A stretch of DNA of 64,000 nucleotides from Ga0077560 sp046330435 (GTDB taxonomy: Bacteria > Actinomycetota > Thermoleophilia > Miltoncostaeales > Miltoncostaeaceae), in assembly GCA_046330435.1 (NCBI GenBank), contig JAXLST010000011.1, positions 62,001 through 126,000 of the forward strand. Direction: 5' to 3'. The stretch's first letter is position 1. Each line of letters opens with the position of its first letter. Below are positions 42,314 through 51,125 of the stretch, one piece after another. The notes beneath the pieces are model-generated. The model did no database searches. It was not told the origin of the DNA and was given only the letters and a program-made list of their open reading frames with translations. The translations under genes were made by a program, and so were the position numbers.

Positions 42314-43569
42314 CCCTGCGGCAGATGGAGGGCGCCCGCGCGGTCGCCGAGACCGTGGCGGCCTGCCGCCCCCAGGTGGTGTGCGCGTACCCCATCACCC
42401 CCCAGACCCACATCGTCGAGGCGCTGGGCAGCATGGTGAAGACCGGCGCCCTGGCGCGGTGCGAGTTCGTGAACGTGGAGTCCGAGTTCGCGGCCATGTC
42501 CGTCGCGATCGGCGCGTCGGCGACCGGGGCGCGGGCCTACACGGCCACCGCCAGCCAGGGCCTGCTGTTCATGGCCGAGGCGCTCTACAACGCCTCCGGG
42601 ATGGGCCTGCCGGTCGTGATGACGGTGGCCAACCGGGCGATCGGGGCGCCCATCAACATCTGGAACGACCACTCCGACGCCATGTCCCAGCGGGACTCCG
42701 GCTGGATCCAGCTGTACGCCGAGACCAACCAGGAGGCCATGGACCTGCACGTGCAGGCGTTCCGGCTGGCGGAGGAGCTGTCGGTGCCGGTGATGGTGTG
42801 CATGGACGGCTTCGTGCTCACCCACGCCTTCGAGGCGCTGGAGGTCCCGGACCAGGCCGCGGTGGACGCGTTCCTGCCGCCGTTCGAGCCGCGGCAGGTC
42901 CTGGACCCCGGCGCCCCGTTGACGATCGGCGCAATGGTCGGCCCCGAGGCGTTCACGGAGGTCCGGTACCTGGCGTTCCACCGCCAGCGGGAGGCGCTGG
43001 TGCGCATCCCGGAGATCGCCGCGGAGTTCGCGGAGGCCTTCGGGCGGGACTCCGGCGGCCTGCTGCATACCTACCGGTGCGAGGACGCCACCACCGTGGT
43101 GCTCGCCCTGGGATCGGTGCTCGGGACCCTCAAGGACGCCGTCGACGTGCTGCGCGACGAGGGCGAGCGCATCGGCGTGGTGGGCCTCACCTCGTTCCGG
43201 CCCTTCCCGATGGAGGCCGTCCGCGCCGCCCTCGGCGCCGCGCAGCGGGTGATCGTCCTGGAGCGGGCGTTCTCGGTGGGGGTGGGCGGCATCGTGTCCG
43301 CGAACGTGCACATGGCCCTCGCCGGGCTCGACCAGCGGTACCACACGGTCATCGCGGGACTGGGCGGGCGGGCGATCACCGGGCGGTCCCTGCGGGCGAT
43401 GCTGCTGGACGCCCTCGCCGGCCGCCTGGAGCCGCTGGTGTTCCTGGACCTGGACCGCGGCCTCGTCGACCGGGAGCTCGAACGGGTGCGCAGCCACCCG
43501 CGCTCCGGGCCGGCCGCCGAGAACATGCTGCGCGACCTGGGCGTGGTCGCCGGAGGGCCGCACGGATGA
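42310..43569 (+). CDS. 2-oxoacid:ferredoxin oxidoreductase, alpha subunit
   Basis: 419 residues. The N-terminal pyrimidine-type domain starts with VVCAYPITPQTHIVEAL (2-oxo acid contact) and has NVESEFAAMSVAIGAS and AYTATASQGLLFMAEAL; domain II from about 245 has VVLALGSVLGTLKDAVD and GVVGLTSFRPFP. This is PorA-type. A preference for pyruvate over branched-chain or 2-oxoglutarate substrates cannot be decided here. ATGA overlaps on both sides. Confidence 0.94.
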   Translation: MTLRQMEGARAVAETVAACRPQVVCAYPITPQTHIVEALGSMVKTGALARCEFVNVESEFAAMSVAIGASATGARAYTATASQGLLFMAEALYNASGMGLPVVMTVANRAIGAPINIWNDHSDAMSQRDSGWIQLYAETNQEAMDLHVQAFRLAEELSVPVMVCMDGFVLTHAFEALEVPDQAAVDAFLPPFEPRQVLDPGAPLTIGAMVGPEAFTEVRYLAFHRQREALVRIPEIAAEFAEAFGRDSGGLLHTYRCEDATTVVLALGSVLGTLKDAVDVLRDEGERIGVVGLTSFRPFPMEAVRAALGAAQRVIVLERAFSVGVGGIVSANVHMALAGLDQRYHTVIAGLGGRAITGRSLRAMLLDALAGRLEPLVFLDLDRGLVDRELERVRSHPRSGPAAENMLRDLGVVAGGPHG

Positions 43570-44570
43570 GCACGCGGGAGATCCGTTACCTGCAGGTGGG
43601 CACCCACGCCGTGGGCAACCGCCTGCTCGACCCGTCGCAGCGCACGGTGCAGGCCGACCCGGAGCGCGCGAACGCGCTCACCTGCGGGCACCGGGCGTGC
43701 CAGGGCTGCGGCGAGGCGCTGGGCGCCCGGTACGTGGTGGACACCGCGCTGCGCGCCACCGCCGGCCGCCTGGTCGCGGTGAACGCCACGGGCTGCCTGG
43801 AGGTGTTCAGCACCCCGTACCCGGAGAGCAGCTGGCAGCTCGCATGGCTGCACTCCCTGTTCGGCAACGCCCCCGCGGTGGCCACCGGCGTGGCCGCGGC
43901 GCTGCGCGCCCGGGGCATGGACGACGTGCGCGTGCTCGCCCAGGGCGGGGACGGCGGCACCGTGGACATCGGCTTCGGCTGCCTGTCGGGCATGTTCGAG
44001 CGCAACGACGACGTGCTGTACGTCTGTTACGACAACCAGGGGTACATGAACACCGGCGTGCAGCGGTCCGGGGCCACCCCGCCCGCCGCCCGCACCGCCA
44101 CCACCGAGGCCGTGGGCCCGCACCCCGGCAACCCCTTCGGGCAGGGCAAGGACGTGCCCCGCATCGCGATGGCGCACGGCATCCCGTACGTCGCCACCGC
44201 CACCGTCGCCGACCTGCGGGATCTGGAGGGCAAGGTCGAGCGGGCCATGGCGATCCGCGGCGCCCGGTACCTGCACGTGCTGGTGCCGTGCCCCCTGGGC
44301 TGGGGGACGCCGTCCGGCATCACCATCCGCATCGCGCGCATGGCCACCCAGAGCGGCCTGTTCCCCGTGTTCGAGGCGCACGACGGCGAGGTGACGGGCG
44401 TGACGCCCATCCGGCAGCGCGTGCCGGTGGAGGACTACCTGCGACCCCAGAAGCGCTTCGCGCACCTGTTCTCGCACCCCTCCGGCGCCGAGGACCTGGA
44501 GCGCATCCGCGCGGCCGCAGAGGCGAACATCCGCCGCTACGGCCTGCTGGACGAGGAGGACCGGCCGTGA
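43566..44570 (+). CDS. 2-oxoacid:ferredoxin oxidoreductase, beta subunit (TPP)
   Basis: 334 residues. It has the N-terminal cluster cysteines CGHRACQGCGEALG, a third in NATGCLEVF, and the TPP/Mg motif GGDGGTVDIGFGCL followed by VLYVCYDNQGYMNTG. A further Cys in VPCPLGWG completes the four ligands expected for the proximal [4Fe-4S] cluster of PorB. It overlaps the alpha gene (ATGA) and the next gene (GTGA). Confidence 0.94.
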   Translation: MSTREIRYLQVGTHAVGNRLLDPSQRTVQADPERANALTCGHRACQGCGEALGARYVVDTALRATAGRLVAVNATGCLEVFSTPYPESSWQLAWLHSLFGNAPAVATGVAAALRARGMDDVRVLAQGGDGGTVDIGFGCLSGMFERNDDVLYVCYDNQGYMNTGVQRSGATPPAARTATTEAVGPHPGNPFGQGKDVPRIAMAHGIPYVATATVADLRDLEGKVERAMAIRGARYLHVLVPCPLGWGTPSGITIRIARMATQSGLFPVFEAHDGEVTGVTPIRQRVPVEDYLRPQKRFAHLFSHPSGAEDLERIRAAAEANIRRYGLLDEEDRP

Positions 44571-46192
44571 CCGAGCACCCCTTCGCGATCACCCTCGACG
44601 TCGGCACCAGCCGGGCGAACCACACCGGCTCCTGGCGCACCGAGCGCCCCGAGTACGTGCGGCGCCTGCCGCCGTGCAACGGCGCCTGCCCCGCGGCCGA
44701 GGACTGCCAGGGCTGGCTGTTCCACGCCGAGTCCGGGGACTACGAGGCGGCGTGGCGGGCGATCGTGGCGGACAATCCGTTCCCCGCCGTGATGGGGCGG
44801 GTCTGCTACCACCCGTGCGAGACCGCCTGCAACCGCGGGCACCTCGACGAGGCCGTCGGCATCAACTCGGTGGAGCGGTTCCTCGGAGACCTCGCCATCG
44901 CGCGGGGCTGGCCGCTCCCGGACCCGGCGCCGGACACGGGCAAGCGCGTGCTGGTGGTGGGCGCCGGGCCCTCGGGCCTGTCGGCCGCCTACCACCTGCG
45001 ACGGCTCGGCCACGCCGTCCAGATCCGGGACGCCGCGGAGCGCGCCGGCGGGATGATGCGGTACGGCATCCCCCGGTACCGGCTGCCCCGCGAGGTGCTG
45101 GACGCGGAGATCGCGCGCATCGCGGCACTCGGCGTTGAGCTGCGCCTGGGCGAGCCGGTCACGGACCTGGCCGCGGCGATGGCCGACGGCGGGTTCGACG
45201 CGGCGTTCCTGGCCGTCGGCGCCGGGGTCGGCAAGCGCGCCCATGTCCCCGCCGGGGCGGCGGCGAAGGTCATCGACGCGGTGGCGTTCCTGCACGGCAT
45301 GGAGGACGCGGAGCCGCCGCGCATCGGCCGGCGGGTGGTCGTGTACGGCGGCGGCGACACCGCCGTCGATGCTGCCCGCACCGCCAAGCGCATGGGCGGC
45401 GAGCCCCTCATCGTCTACCGCCGCACCCGCGACCGCATGCCGGCCCAGGACTTCGAGGTGCGCGAGGCCGAGGAGGAGGGCGTGCTGGTGCGGTGGCTGT
45501 CCACCATCACCCACGTCGGCGCCGGCGAGATCACCGTGGAGCGGATGGAGCTCGACGAGCACGGCTTCCCGCAGCCCACCGGCGAGACCGAGACCCTGGC
45601 GGCCGACACCGTCATCCTCGCCCTGGGCCAGGACTGCGACCTGTCCCTGCTGGAGGGCATGGGCGACATCGACGTCCAGGACGGCGTCGTGCGGGTGGGG
45701 CCGGACCTCATGACCGGCCACCCCGGGGTGTTCGCCGGCGGCGACATGGTGCCGGCGGAGCGCACCTGCACCACCGCCATCGGGCACGGCCGCCTCGCCG
45801 CCCGGCACGTGGACGCATGGCTGCGCGGCACCGTCCACACCCCCGCGCCGCGGCCGCCGCTGGCCGAGCACGGGTCGCTGAACACCTGGTACTACTCGGA
45901 GGCCCCCCGCACGATGCGGCCCCACCTGGAGGCCGCGCGCCGCAGCTCGAGCTTCGACGAGGTCGTCACCGGGCTGGGCGAGGGCACCGCGCTGTTCGAG
46001 GCCCGCCGCTGCATGAGCTGCGGCAACTGCTTCGAGTGCGACAACTGCTTCGGGGTGTGCCCCGACAACGCGGTCATCAAGCTCGGCCCCGGCAAGGGGT
46101 ACCGCTTCGACCTGGAGTACTGCAAGGGCTGCGGGATCTGCGCCACCGAGTGCCCGTGCGGCGCGATCGCGATGACGCCCGAGCCGTCGTAG
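44567..46192 (+). CDS. GltD-like NAD(P)H:FAD oxidoreductase fused to a 2x[4Fe-4S] ferredoxin (delta-like)
   Basis: 541 residues. Residues 35-110 have the GltD-type cysteine region (PPCNGACPAAEDCQGW; VCYHPCETACNRG). FAD motif VVGAGPSGLSAAYHLRRLG is near 130, NAD(P) motif VVYGGGDTAVDAARTAKRMG near 260, and FAGGDMV closes the FAD site. Residues about 480-541 are a dicluster ferredoxin (CMSCGNCFECDNCFGVCPDNA; CKGCGICATECPCGAIAM) like PorD. It thus replaces a separate delta subunit and likely links the POR complex to NAD(P)H. It is the last gene of the four-gene operon. Confidence 0.92.
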   Translation: MTEHPFAITLDVGTSRANHTGSWRTERPEYVRRLPPCNGACPAAEDCQGWLFHAESGDYEAAWRAIVADNPFPAVMGRVCYHPCETACNRGHLDEAVGINSVERFLGDLAIARGWPLPDPAPDTGKRVLVVGAGPSGLSAAYHLRRLGHAVQIRDAAERAGGMMRYGIPRYRLPREVLDAEIARIAALGVELRLGEPVTDLAAAMADGGFDAAFLAVGAGVGKRAHVPAGAAAKVIDAVAFLHGMEDAEPPRIGRRVVVYGGGDTAVDAARTAKRMGGEPLIVYRRTRDRMPAQDFEVREAEEEGVLVRWLSTITHVGAGEITVERMELDEHGFPQPTGETETLAADTVILALGQDCDLSLLEGMGDIDVQDGVVRVGPDLMTGHPGVFAGGDMVPAERTCTTAIGHGRLAARHVDAWLRGTVHTPAPRPPLAEHGSLNTWYYSEAPRTMRPHLEAARRSSSFDEVVTGLGEGTALFEARRCMSCGNCFECDNCFGVCPDNAVIKLGPGKGYRFDLEYCKGCGICATECPCGAIAMTPEPS

Positions 46193-46205
46193 CCCCCCGT
46201 TCGGC

Positions 46206-46234
46206 CGCACATCGCCCTCCCCATGGGCGGTGCG
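46206..46234 (+). terminator. Bulged hairpin after the POR operon
   Basis: CGCAC and CGCCC (left, split by AT) pair with GGGCG and GTGCG (right) over a 7-nt loop, 14 nt after the stop. No T-run. Confidence 0.4.
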
Positions 46235-46299
46235 CGGATGACGGGGCGGGCCCGATCCTCGGGAGGCCAACGGAACCCACGCCCGGAGGACTCCCCGAC

Positions 46300-46799
46300 A
46301 TGCGCAGGTATCTCGCGGCCACCGCCGCGCTGGCGGTGCTCGCCGCCCTCAGCCCGCCGCCAACGCCGGCACGGCCACCACCCGCAGCAAGTGGAAGAAC
46401 TGCGAGACGGCACGGCCGGCACCATGGCCACGGTCACCTTCCCCGACGTCGCCCGGGCGTGCAGCGCCAACCGGTACATGGTCGAAGGAGATCAAGTGGC
46501 AGGTGCTCATCGGCAGCGGCAGGTGGCGCACCGACGACCACACCGATGAAGACCGAATGGCTCCAGGTCGACAACCCCGACTATGACGTCGTGAGCTCCA
46601 TCGGCGACCGCACGGGGTGGGGGAACGATACGGCCGGCGCTGGCGAGCGGTGGTGACGTTCAAGCTCATCCAGAACCGCAGGGGACCGGTGGACAGGAAG
46701 GTCGACGAGGTCCAGCTGTTCCTGCACAAGGGGCTGTTCGCCGAGCAGGGCAACTGCTACCAGCCGAGGACTCCCGGTTCCGCACCGGGCGTCGCCTGA
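46300..46799 (+). pseudogene. Secreted small protein gene broken by about five frame changes
   Basis: GGAGG at 46286-46290 precedes ATG 46300, which opens a clean signal peptide (RRYLAATAALAVLAAL). The sensible reading then hops frames: NAGTATTRSKWKNCE, DGTAGTMATVTFPDVARAC then SANRYMV, KEIKWQVLIGSGRWRTDDH, MKTEWLQVDNPDYDVV then SSIGDRTGWGND, and ERYGRRWRAVVTFKLIQNRR to the TGA at 46797. Breaks fall near 46365, 46410, 46482, 46545 and 46620. Each piece has protein-like composition and they are collinear, so this was one exported protein of about 165 residues. Function unknown. Decay is likelier than five sequencing errors, but both remain possible. Confidence 0.65.
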
Positions 46800-46816
46800 C
46801 CGTGAAGGTGGGCGCT

Positions 46817-46853
46817 CGCGCACCCGGCCGTTTGCGGGTCGGCCGGGTGCGCG
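46817..46853. terminator. 14-bp hairpin between convergent broken genes
   Basis: CGCGCACCCGGCCG (46817-46830), 9-nt loop, then its exact complement (46840-46853). It serves the end of the xylose operon (minus) and of the plus-strand pseudogene. It is the longest perfect stem in the window. Confidence 0.6.
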
Positions 46854-46871
46854 GCGCACCGGGCGGCAGGG

Positions 46872-47734
46872 CTACCGCCTCGCCCGCGCGAAGGGGTCGC
46901 GCCGGCGATCTCGCTGAGGGCGCCTAGGCTCGGCGGCCTCCCACGTCCAGGTGACCTCGGCGGTGCGCGGCGCGCCGGGGCGCGCCAGCGCGGCGCCCTC
47001 GCCCATGCCGTCCGGGGGCGCCGTCTGGGGTTCCACGCACACCAGGTCCGGCAGCTGGTCGAACACCACCATCCAGCCGGCGTCGCCCTCCACGCGCAGG
47101 GTGAGGGCGCCCGGCCAGTCGATCAGGGCCCGGCCGTCGGGCACCTCGAACGCGTCGTCGAACGGCCCGGGAAGTGCCGCCGGGTCGAGGCGGCGTCCCG
47201 TGGGCAGGCCGTCGGCGTCGCGCTCGAGCACGGCGCGGGCCTCCATCCGCCACCGCATCGGCTCCCCGTGGGAAAGGCGGCGGCGGAACCGGGATGCCAG
47301 CCCAGCTCGGCGGGGAACGGGTCACCGTCGGTCGCGACCTCCAGGCGCGACCGCAGCCGGCCGGCGTCCAGCTCCCAGATGACGGTGGCGCGGCCGGGCC
47401 ACGGCCACGCGGGGCCCAGTTCCCCGCGCAGCTCGACCCGGTGGGGGGTCTGATGTGCGACGTCCATGGGGCGCCGCAGCAGCGTCCCGTGCATCGCGAA
47501 CCCCAGGTACGTCACGGGCAGCCGGTGCGCCGCGCCGGCGAACCGCACCGCGTTGCCCCGCAGGCGGCCGGGCCACGGCGCCATCGGGTAGCAGCCGAAC
47601 TCCTCGGGCACCGTTCCGCGGGCGCCCAGCAGCTCCATGCCCCGCACGCGCCAGGACACCAGCCGCCCGCCCATCGCGGGGTCGACGGCGACCGCCGCGT
47701 CCCCGGCCCGCAGCTCGACGGTGCCCGCCGTCAC
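46872..47734 (-). pseudogene. Aldose 1-epimerase (GalM-like) with a single 1-nt frameshift
   Basis: GTG 47734 overlaps the ROK stop (GTGA) and starts a GalM-like protein: FGCYPMAPWPGRLRGN, FAMHGTLLRRPMDV (catalytic His), ELGWHPG. At about 47288-47292 the frame breaks: one base is missing after GWHPG, and the next frame resumes with FRRRLSHGEPMRWRMEARAV, then VCVEPQTAPPDGM (catalytic Glu), ending at TAG 46872. Adding one base gives 287 residues, the normal size. Sugar mutarotase is a sensible last gene for a xylose operon. Either a recent mutation or a sequencing error in a GC run. Confidence 0.8.
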
Positions 47735-48927
47735 GCGGCGGCCTCCGACCGGGCGCGCTCCACGCAGCCCAGCGGATCGTCCAGCAGCGCCTCGAACACC
47801 GACTCCGCCGCCCCGATGAGGGCCGCGTCGCGGTCCATGCCCGGCAACGCGAGGCGCACCTGCTCGCGCGGCGCGACCAGCGCCGCCTCGAGCTCCTCGC
47901 GGACCTGCTCGGCCACCAGCGGCAGCAGCTTGCGCAGCAGGCCGCCGCACACCACCACCTCGGGGTTGAACACGTTCACGAGGTTGCCGATGCCCACGCC
48001 CAGCCAGCGGCCCACGTCGGCGAGCCGGCCGGCCTCGGCGGAGGAGGGGACCTCGGCCAGGAGCGCGTCGACGGGGTCGCCGGGCCGCCCGCCCAGGGCG
48101 CGCACCACGGCCTCCTCGCCGATCTCCGTCTCCCAGCAGCCGCGGCGGCCGCACCGGCAGCGGCTGCCCCTGGGGTTGACCACCATGTGGCCCACCTCGC
48201 CGCCGTAGCCGCCGGCGCCCACCATGAGGCGGCCGCCCAGGATGATGCCGCCGCCCACGCCCACCTGGCCGGCCAGGAACACCACGTTGTCGGACCCGCG
48301 GGCCACACCGCGCAGGTGCTCGGCCATCGCGCCCATGTCGGCGTCGTTGCCCACCATGATCGCCTGGGCCGGCAGCCGCTCCGACAGACGCGCCGCCACC
48401 GGCACGTCCACCCAGCCCATGTTGGGCGCGAACCGCACCAGGCCGTCGGAGTGGCGCACCACCCCGGGGATCGCGAGGCCCATGCCCAGGCACACGGCGC
48501 CCGGCGGGGCGTCGGCCAGCAGCTCGGCGGTGAGGCGCTCCAGCTGGACGAACACGGCGTCCGGGTCGGGGTCGTGCTCGGCGTGGCGGGCCTCCCGGCG
48601 GCTCAGCACGCCGCCGCCCAGCGACACCACGGCCGCGATGGTCCGCTCGACCCGCAGGTCGAACGCCAGCACGAACACGCCCGTCTCGTTGGGGGCCACC
48701 ATGATCGACGGGCGCCCCACGCCGCGGCCCACCGGGTCGCGCTCCACCACCAGCCCGGCGCGGGCGAGGTCGGTGGTGAGGGCACCCACCGTGCTGCGGT
48801 TGAGCCCGGTGAGCCGCGTGATGTCCGCCCGGGAGACCGGGCCGCCGAGGTGCAGGATGCGCAGGAGGCGGCTGAGGTTGTGCCTGCGCACCTCCTCCTG
48901 TGTCGCACCCGCCAATGAGGTTGTCAC
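47731..48927 (-). CDS. xylR: ROK-family transcription regulator, XylR-like
   Basis: 398 residues. N-terminal winged helix at about 10-75 (GPVSRADITRLTGLNRSTVGALTTDL), then the ROK sugar-kinase-like domain with GMGLAIPGVV, GNDADMGAMAEHLRG, GGGIILGGRLMVGAGGYGGEVGHM and the zinc knot CRCGRRGCWE. Encoded within the xylose operon after the permease, it is the obvious xylose-responsive repressor. The palindrome at 53492-53510 is its candidate site. GTG 48927 is preceded by a GGAAGG site. Confidence 0.9.
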   Translation of the reverse strand: MTTSLAGATQEEVRRHNLSRLLRILHLGGPVSRADITRLTGLNRSTVGALTTDLARAGLVVERDPVGRGVGRPSIMVAPNETGVFVLAFDLRVERTIAAVVSLGGGVLSRREARHAEHDPDPDAVFVQLERLTAELLADAPPGAVCLGMGLAIPGVVRHSDGLVRFAPNMGWVDVPVAARLSERLPAQAIMVGNDADMGAMAEHLRGVARGSDNVVFLAGQVGVGGGIILGGRLMVGAGGYGGEVGHMVVNPRGSRCRCGRRGCWETEIGEEAVVRALGGRPGDPVDALLAEVPSSAEAGRLADVGRWLGVGIGNLVNVFNPEVVVCGGLLRKLLPLVAEQVREELEAALVAPREQVRLALPGMDRDAALIGAAESVFEALLDDPLGCVERARSEAAA

Positions 48928-48961
48928 CGTCCGCCTTCCGGCCGAATCGGTCTGGATGGAC

Positions 48962-50209
48962 TCAGCGGGCGACCGACCGCTTTCTGGAGAGGGCGTCCAC
49001 GCTCGCGGCGATGAGCAGCACCCCGCCGGTCACCGCGTATTGGATGCCCGCCTCCTCGGTCACCAGCGGCAGGCCGTTCTGGATGACGCCGACGACCAGG
49101 CCGCCGATGATCGCGTCGATGATGCGCCCCTTGCCCCCGAAGAGGCTGGTGCCGCCGATGACCGCCGCGCCGACCGCGAGCAGCAGCGTCGTGGAACCAC
49201 CGGTGGAGGGCGAGATGGAGTTGTCGCGTGACGCGAACAGGATGCCCGCCACGGCCGCGAGGGTGGAGCACGCCACGAAGCAGATGATCCGGATGCGGGC
49301 GACGTTGATACCCGCCCGGCGGGCCGCCTCCATGTTGCCGCCGACCGCGTACACGTGGCGGCCGAAGCTGGTGCGCGTGAGGAGGAACGTGAGCCCCACG
49401 AACAGGATCAGGATCAGCGGCAGCACGTACGGAATGCCCTTGATGGAGGTGATCTCCGGCCGCCGCGACCGCTCCTCGGTCAGGAAGAAGGTGACCAGCG
49501 CGATGACGGCCACGAGGAACCCGGTCTTCGCGAGCCAGACGGTGAGGGCCTCGGTGGCGAGCCCCGCGGCCGCCCGCCCGCGACGGCGGATGAAGGTGAG
49601 CAGCGCGTACCCGCCCGCCACCACCGCGGCGAGCGCCCAGCCGGCCCACACCGGCAGGTTGTCGTTCTGGATCGCGAGGATCGTCTCGTCGCGGATCCCG
49701 ATGGTCCCGCCGTCGCCGATGATCAGCAGCAGGACGCCCTGGAACGCCAGGAACGTCGCCAATGTCACCACGAAGGATGGGATCCCGAAGTTCGCGACGA
49801 GGATGCCCTGCCCCAGGCCGACGACGACCCCGGTGAGGAGGCAGGCCGCCAGCGCGGCGGGCATGGGCCAGCCGTGCTCGGTCATGGTCACGCCGAGGAC
49901 GGCGGCGCACATGCCGGCGGTCACGCCCGCCGCCAGGTCGATCTCACCGAGCAGCAGCACGAAGATGAGGCCCATCGCGATGACGACGATCATCGCGGCC
50001 TGTCCCACGAGGTTCGCGAAGTTGAACGAGGACAGGAACCGGTCGCCCTTCAGGGCGCCGAAGAGGATCACGAGGGCCGTGAGGCCCAGCACCGCCGGGA
50101 GGGACCCCAGGTCCCCGCCGCGGAGCTTGTCGACGTAGGCGTGGACCGCTCCCGCGACGCCCTCGGGGCGCTGGCCCTCCGCCGCCTGCTCGGCCGCCGT
50201 CGTGGTCAC
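48962..50209 (-). CDS. xylH: Xylose ABC transporter permease (XylH-like)
   Basis: 415 residues, about 10-11 membrane helices. GQAAMIVVIAMGLIFVLLLGEIDLAAG, GIPSFVVTLATFLAFQGVLL and FGRHVYAVGGNMEAARRAGI (the ATPase-contact loop) are typical of the BPD_transp_2 sugar permeases. A loop of about 110 residues sits in the middle, as in XylH. The GTG overlaps the ATPase stop (GTGA). Confidence 0.92.
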   Translation of the reverse strand: MTTTAAEQAAEGQRPEGVAGAVHAYVDKLRGGDLGSLPAVLGLTALVILFGALKGDRFLSSFNFANLVGQAAMIVVIAMGLIFVLLLGEIDLAAGVTAGMCAAVLGVTMTEHGWPMPAALAACLLTGVVVGLGQGILVANFGIPSFVVTLATFLAFQGVLLLIIGDGGTIGIRDETILAIQNDNLPVWAGWALAAVVAGGYALLTFIRRRGRAAAGLATEALTVWLAKTGFLVAVIALVTFFLTEERSRRPEITSIKGIPYVLPLILILFVGLTFLLTRTSFGRHVYAVGGNMEAARRAGINVARIRIICFVACSTLAAVAGILFASRDNSISPSTGGSTTLLLAVGAAVIGGTSLFGGKGRIIDAIIGGLVVGVIQNGLPLVTEEAGIQYAVTGGVLLIAASVDALSRKRSVAR

Positions 50210-51018
50210 AGCACCACCTCCGCCATCTCCGGTGAAAGTCCGATGTCGCCGCTGCGCCCGGCGGTGATGAGCTCCACCACCTGGTTGCGCTGCACGTCCT
50301 TGGTGTCGACCTGCGCCGCCATCTGCCCCAGGTAGAGCACGGCGATGTCGTCGGCGACCTGCATCACGTCGCCGAGGTTGTGCGAGATGAGGATCACGCC
50401 GAGCCCGTTGTCGGCGAGCTGCCGCACCAGCCGCAGCACCTGCTCGGTCTGGGCGACGCCGAGCGCCGCGGTGGGCTCGTCCAGGATCACGAGCTTGCTG
50501 TTCCACAGCACCGCCCGTGCGATCGCGACGGTCTGCCGCTGGCCACCGGACAGGCTGGCCACCGGCTGGCGCACCGAGTGCAGGGTGCGGACGGCCAGGC
50601 CGTCGAGCGTCTTGCGGGCCCGCGCCTCCATGTCGTCCTCGTTGAGGGTGATGCCGCGCATCACCTCCCGGCCGAGGAACATGTTGTGGACCACGTCCAG
50701 GTTGTTGCAGAGGGCGAGGTCCTGGTACACGACCTCGATGCCCAGGGCGTTCGCGGTCTTCGGGTCGTGCACCTCGACCGGCGTGCCCTCGAAGTAGTAC
50801 TCGCCGGCGTCGAAGTTGTGGATCCCGGCGACGCCCTTGATGAGGGTCGACTTGCCGGCGCCGTTGTCGCCGACGAGGGCGGTCACCCGCCCGGCGCGGA
50901 CCTTCAGGTCGACGCCGCGCAGGACCTCGACGGCGCCGAAGCTCTTGGTGATGCCGCGGAGCTCGAGGAGCGGCGCGTCGCCGCCCGCCGGCCCGGCGGA
51001 TGACTCTGGTGCGGACAT
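50206..51018 (-). CDS. Xylose ABC transporter ATPase, single-domain
   Basis: 270 residues with one ABC domain: Walker A GDNGAGKSTLIKG, Q-loop VVYQDLALCNNLDV, signature SLSGGQRQTVAIARA, Walker B LVILDEPTAALG, H-loop ISHNL. E. coli XylG is a tandem of two such domains (about 510 residues); this protein is half of it and must act as a homodimer, as in FrcA-type systems. It is located between the binding protein and permease genes. Confidence 0.92.
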   Translation of the reverse strand: MSAPESSAGPAGGDAPLLELRGITKSFGAVEVLRGVDLKVRAGRVTALVGDNGAGKSTLIKGVAGIHNFDAGEYYFEGTPVEVHDPKTANALGIEVVYQDLALCNNLDVVHNMFLGREVMRGITLNEDDMEARARKTLDGLAVRTLHSVRQPVASLSGGQRQTVAIARAVLWNSKLVILDEPTAALGVAQTEQVLRLVRQLADNGLGVILISHNLGDVMQVADDIAVLYLGQMAAQVDTKDVQRNQVVELITAGRSGDIGLSPEMAEVVL

Positions 51019-51125
51019 GGGTCGGATACCTCGCGTGCGGCTTCCGGGACGGGGAGCGGGACCGCGATGCGCGGGCGGACGGGGGTGACCCGCCCGCGCA
51101 TCCCCGCGGGGGACTGCTGCGGCGC

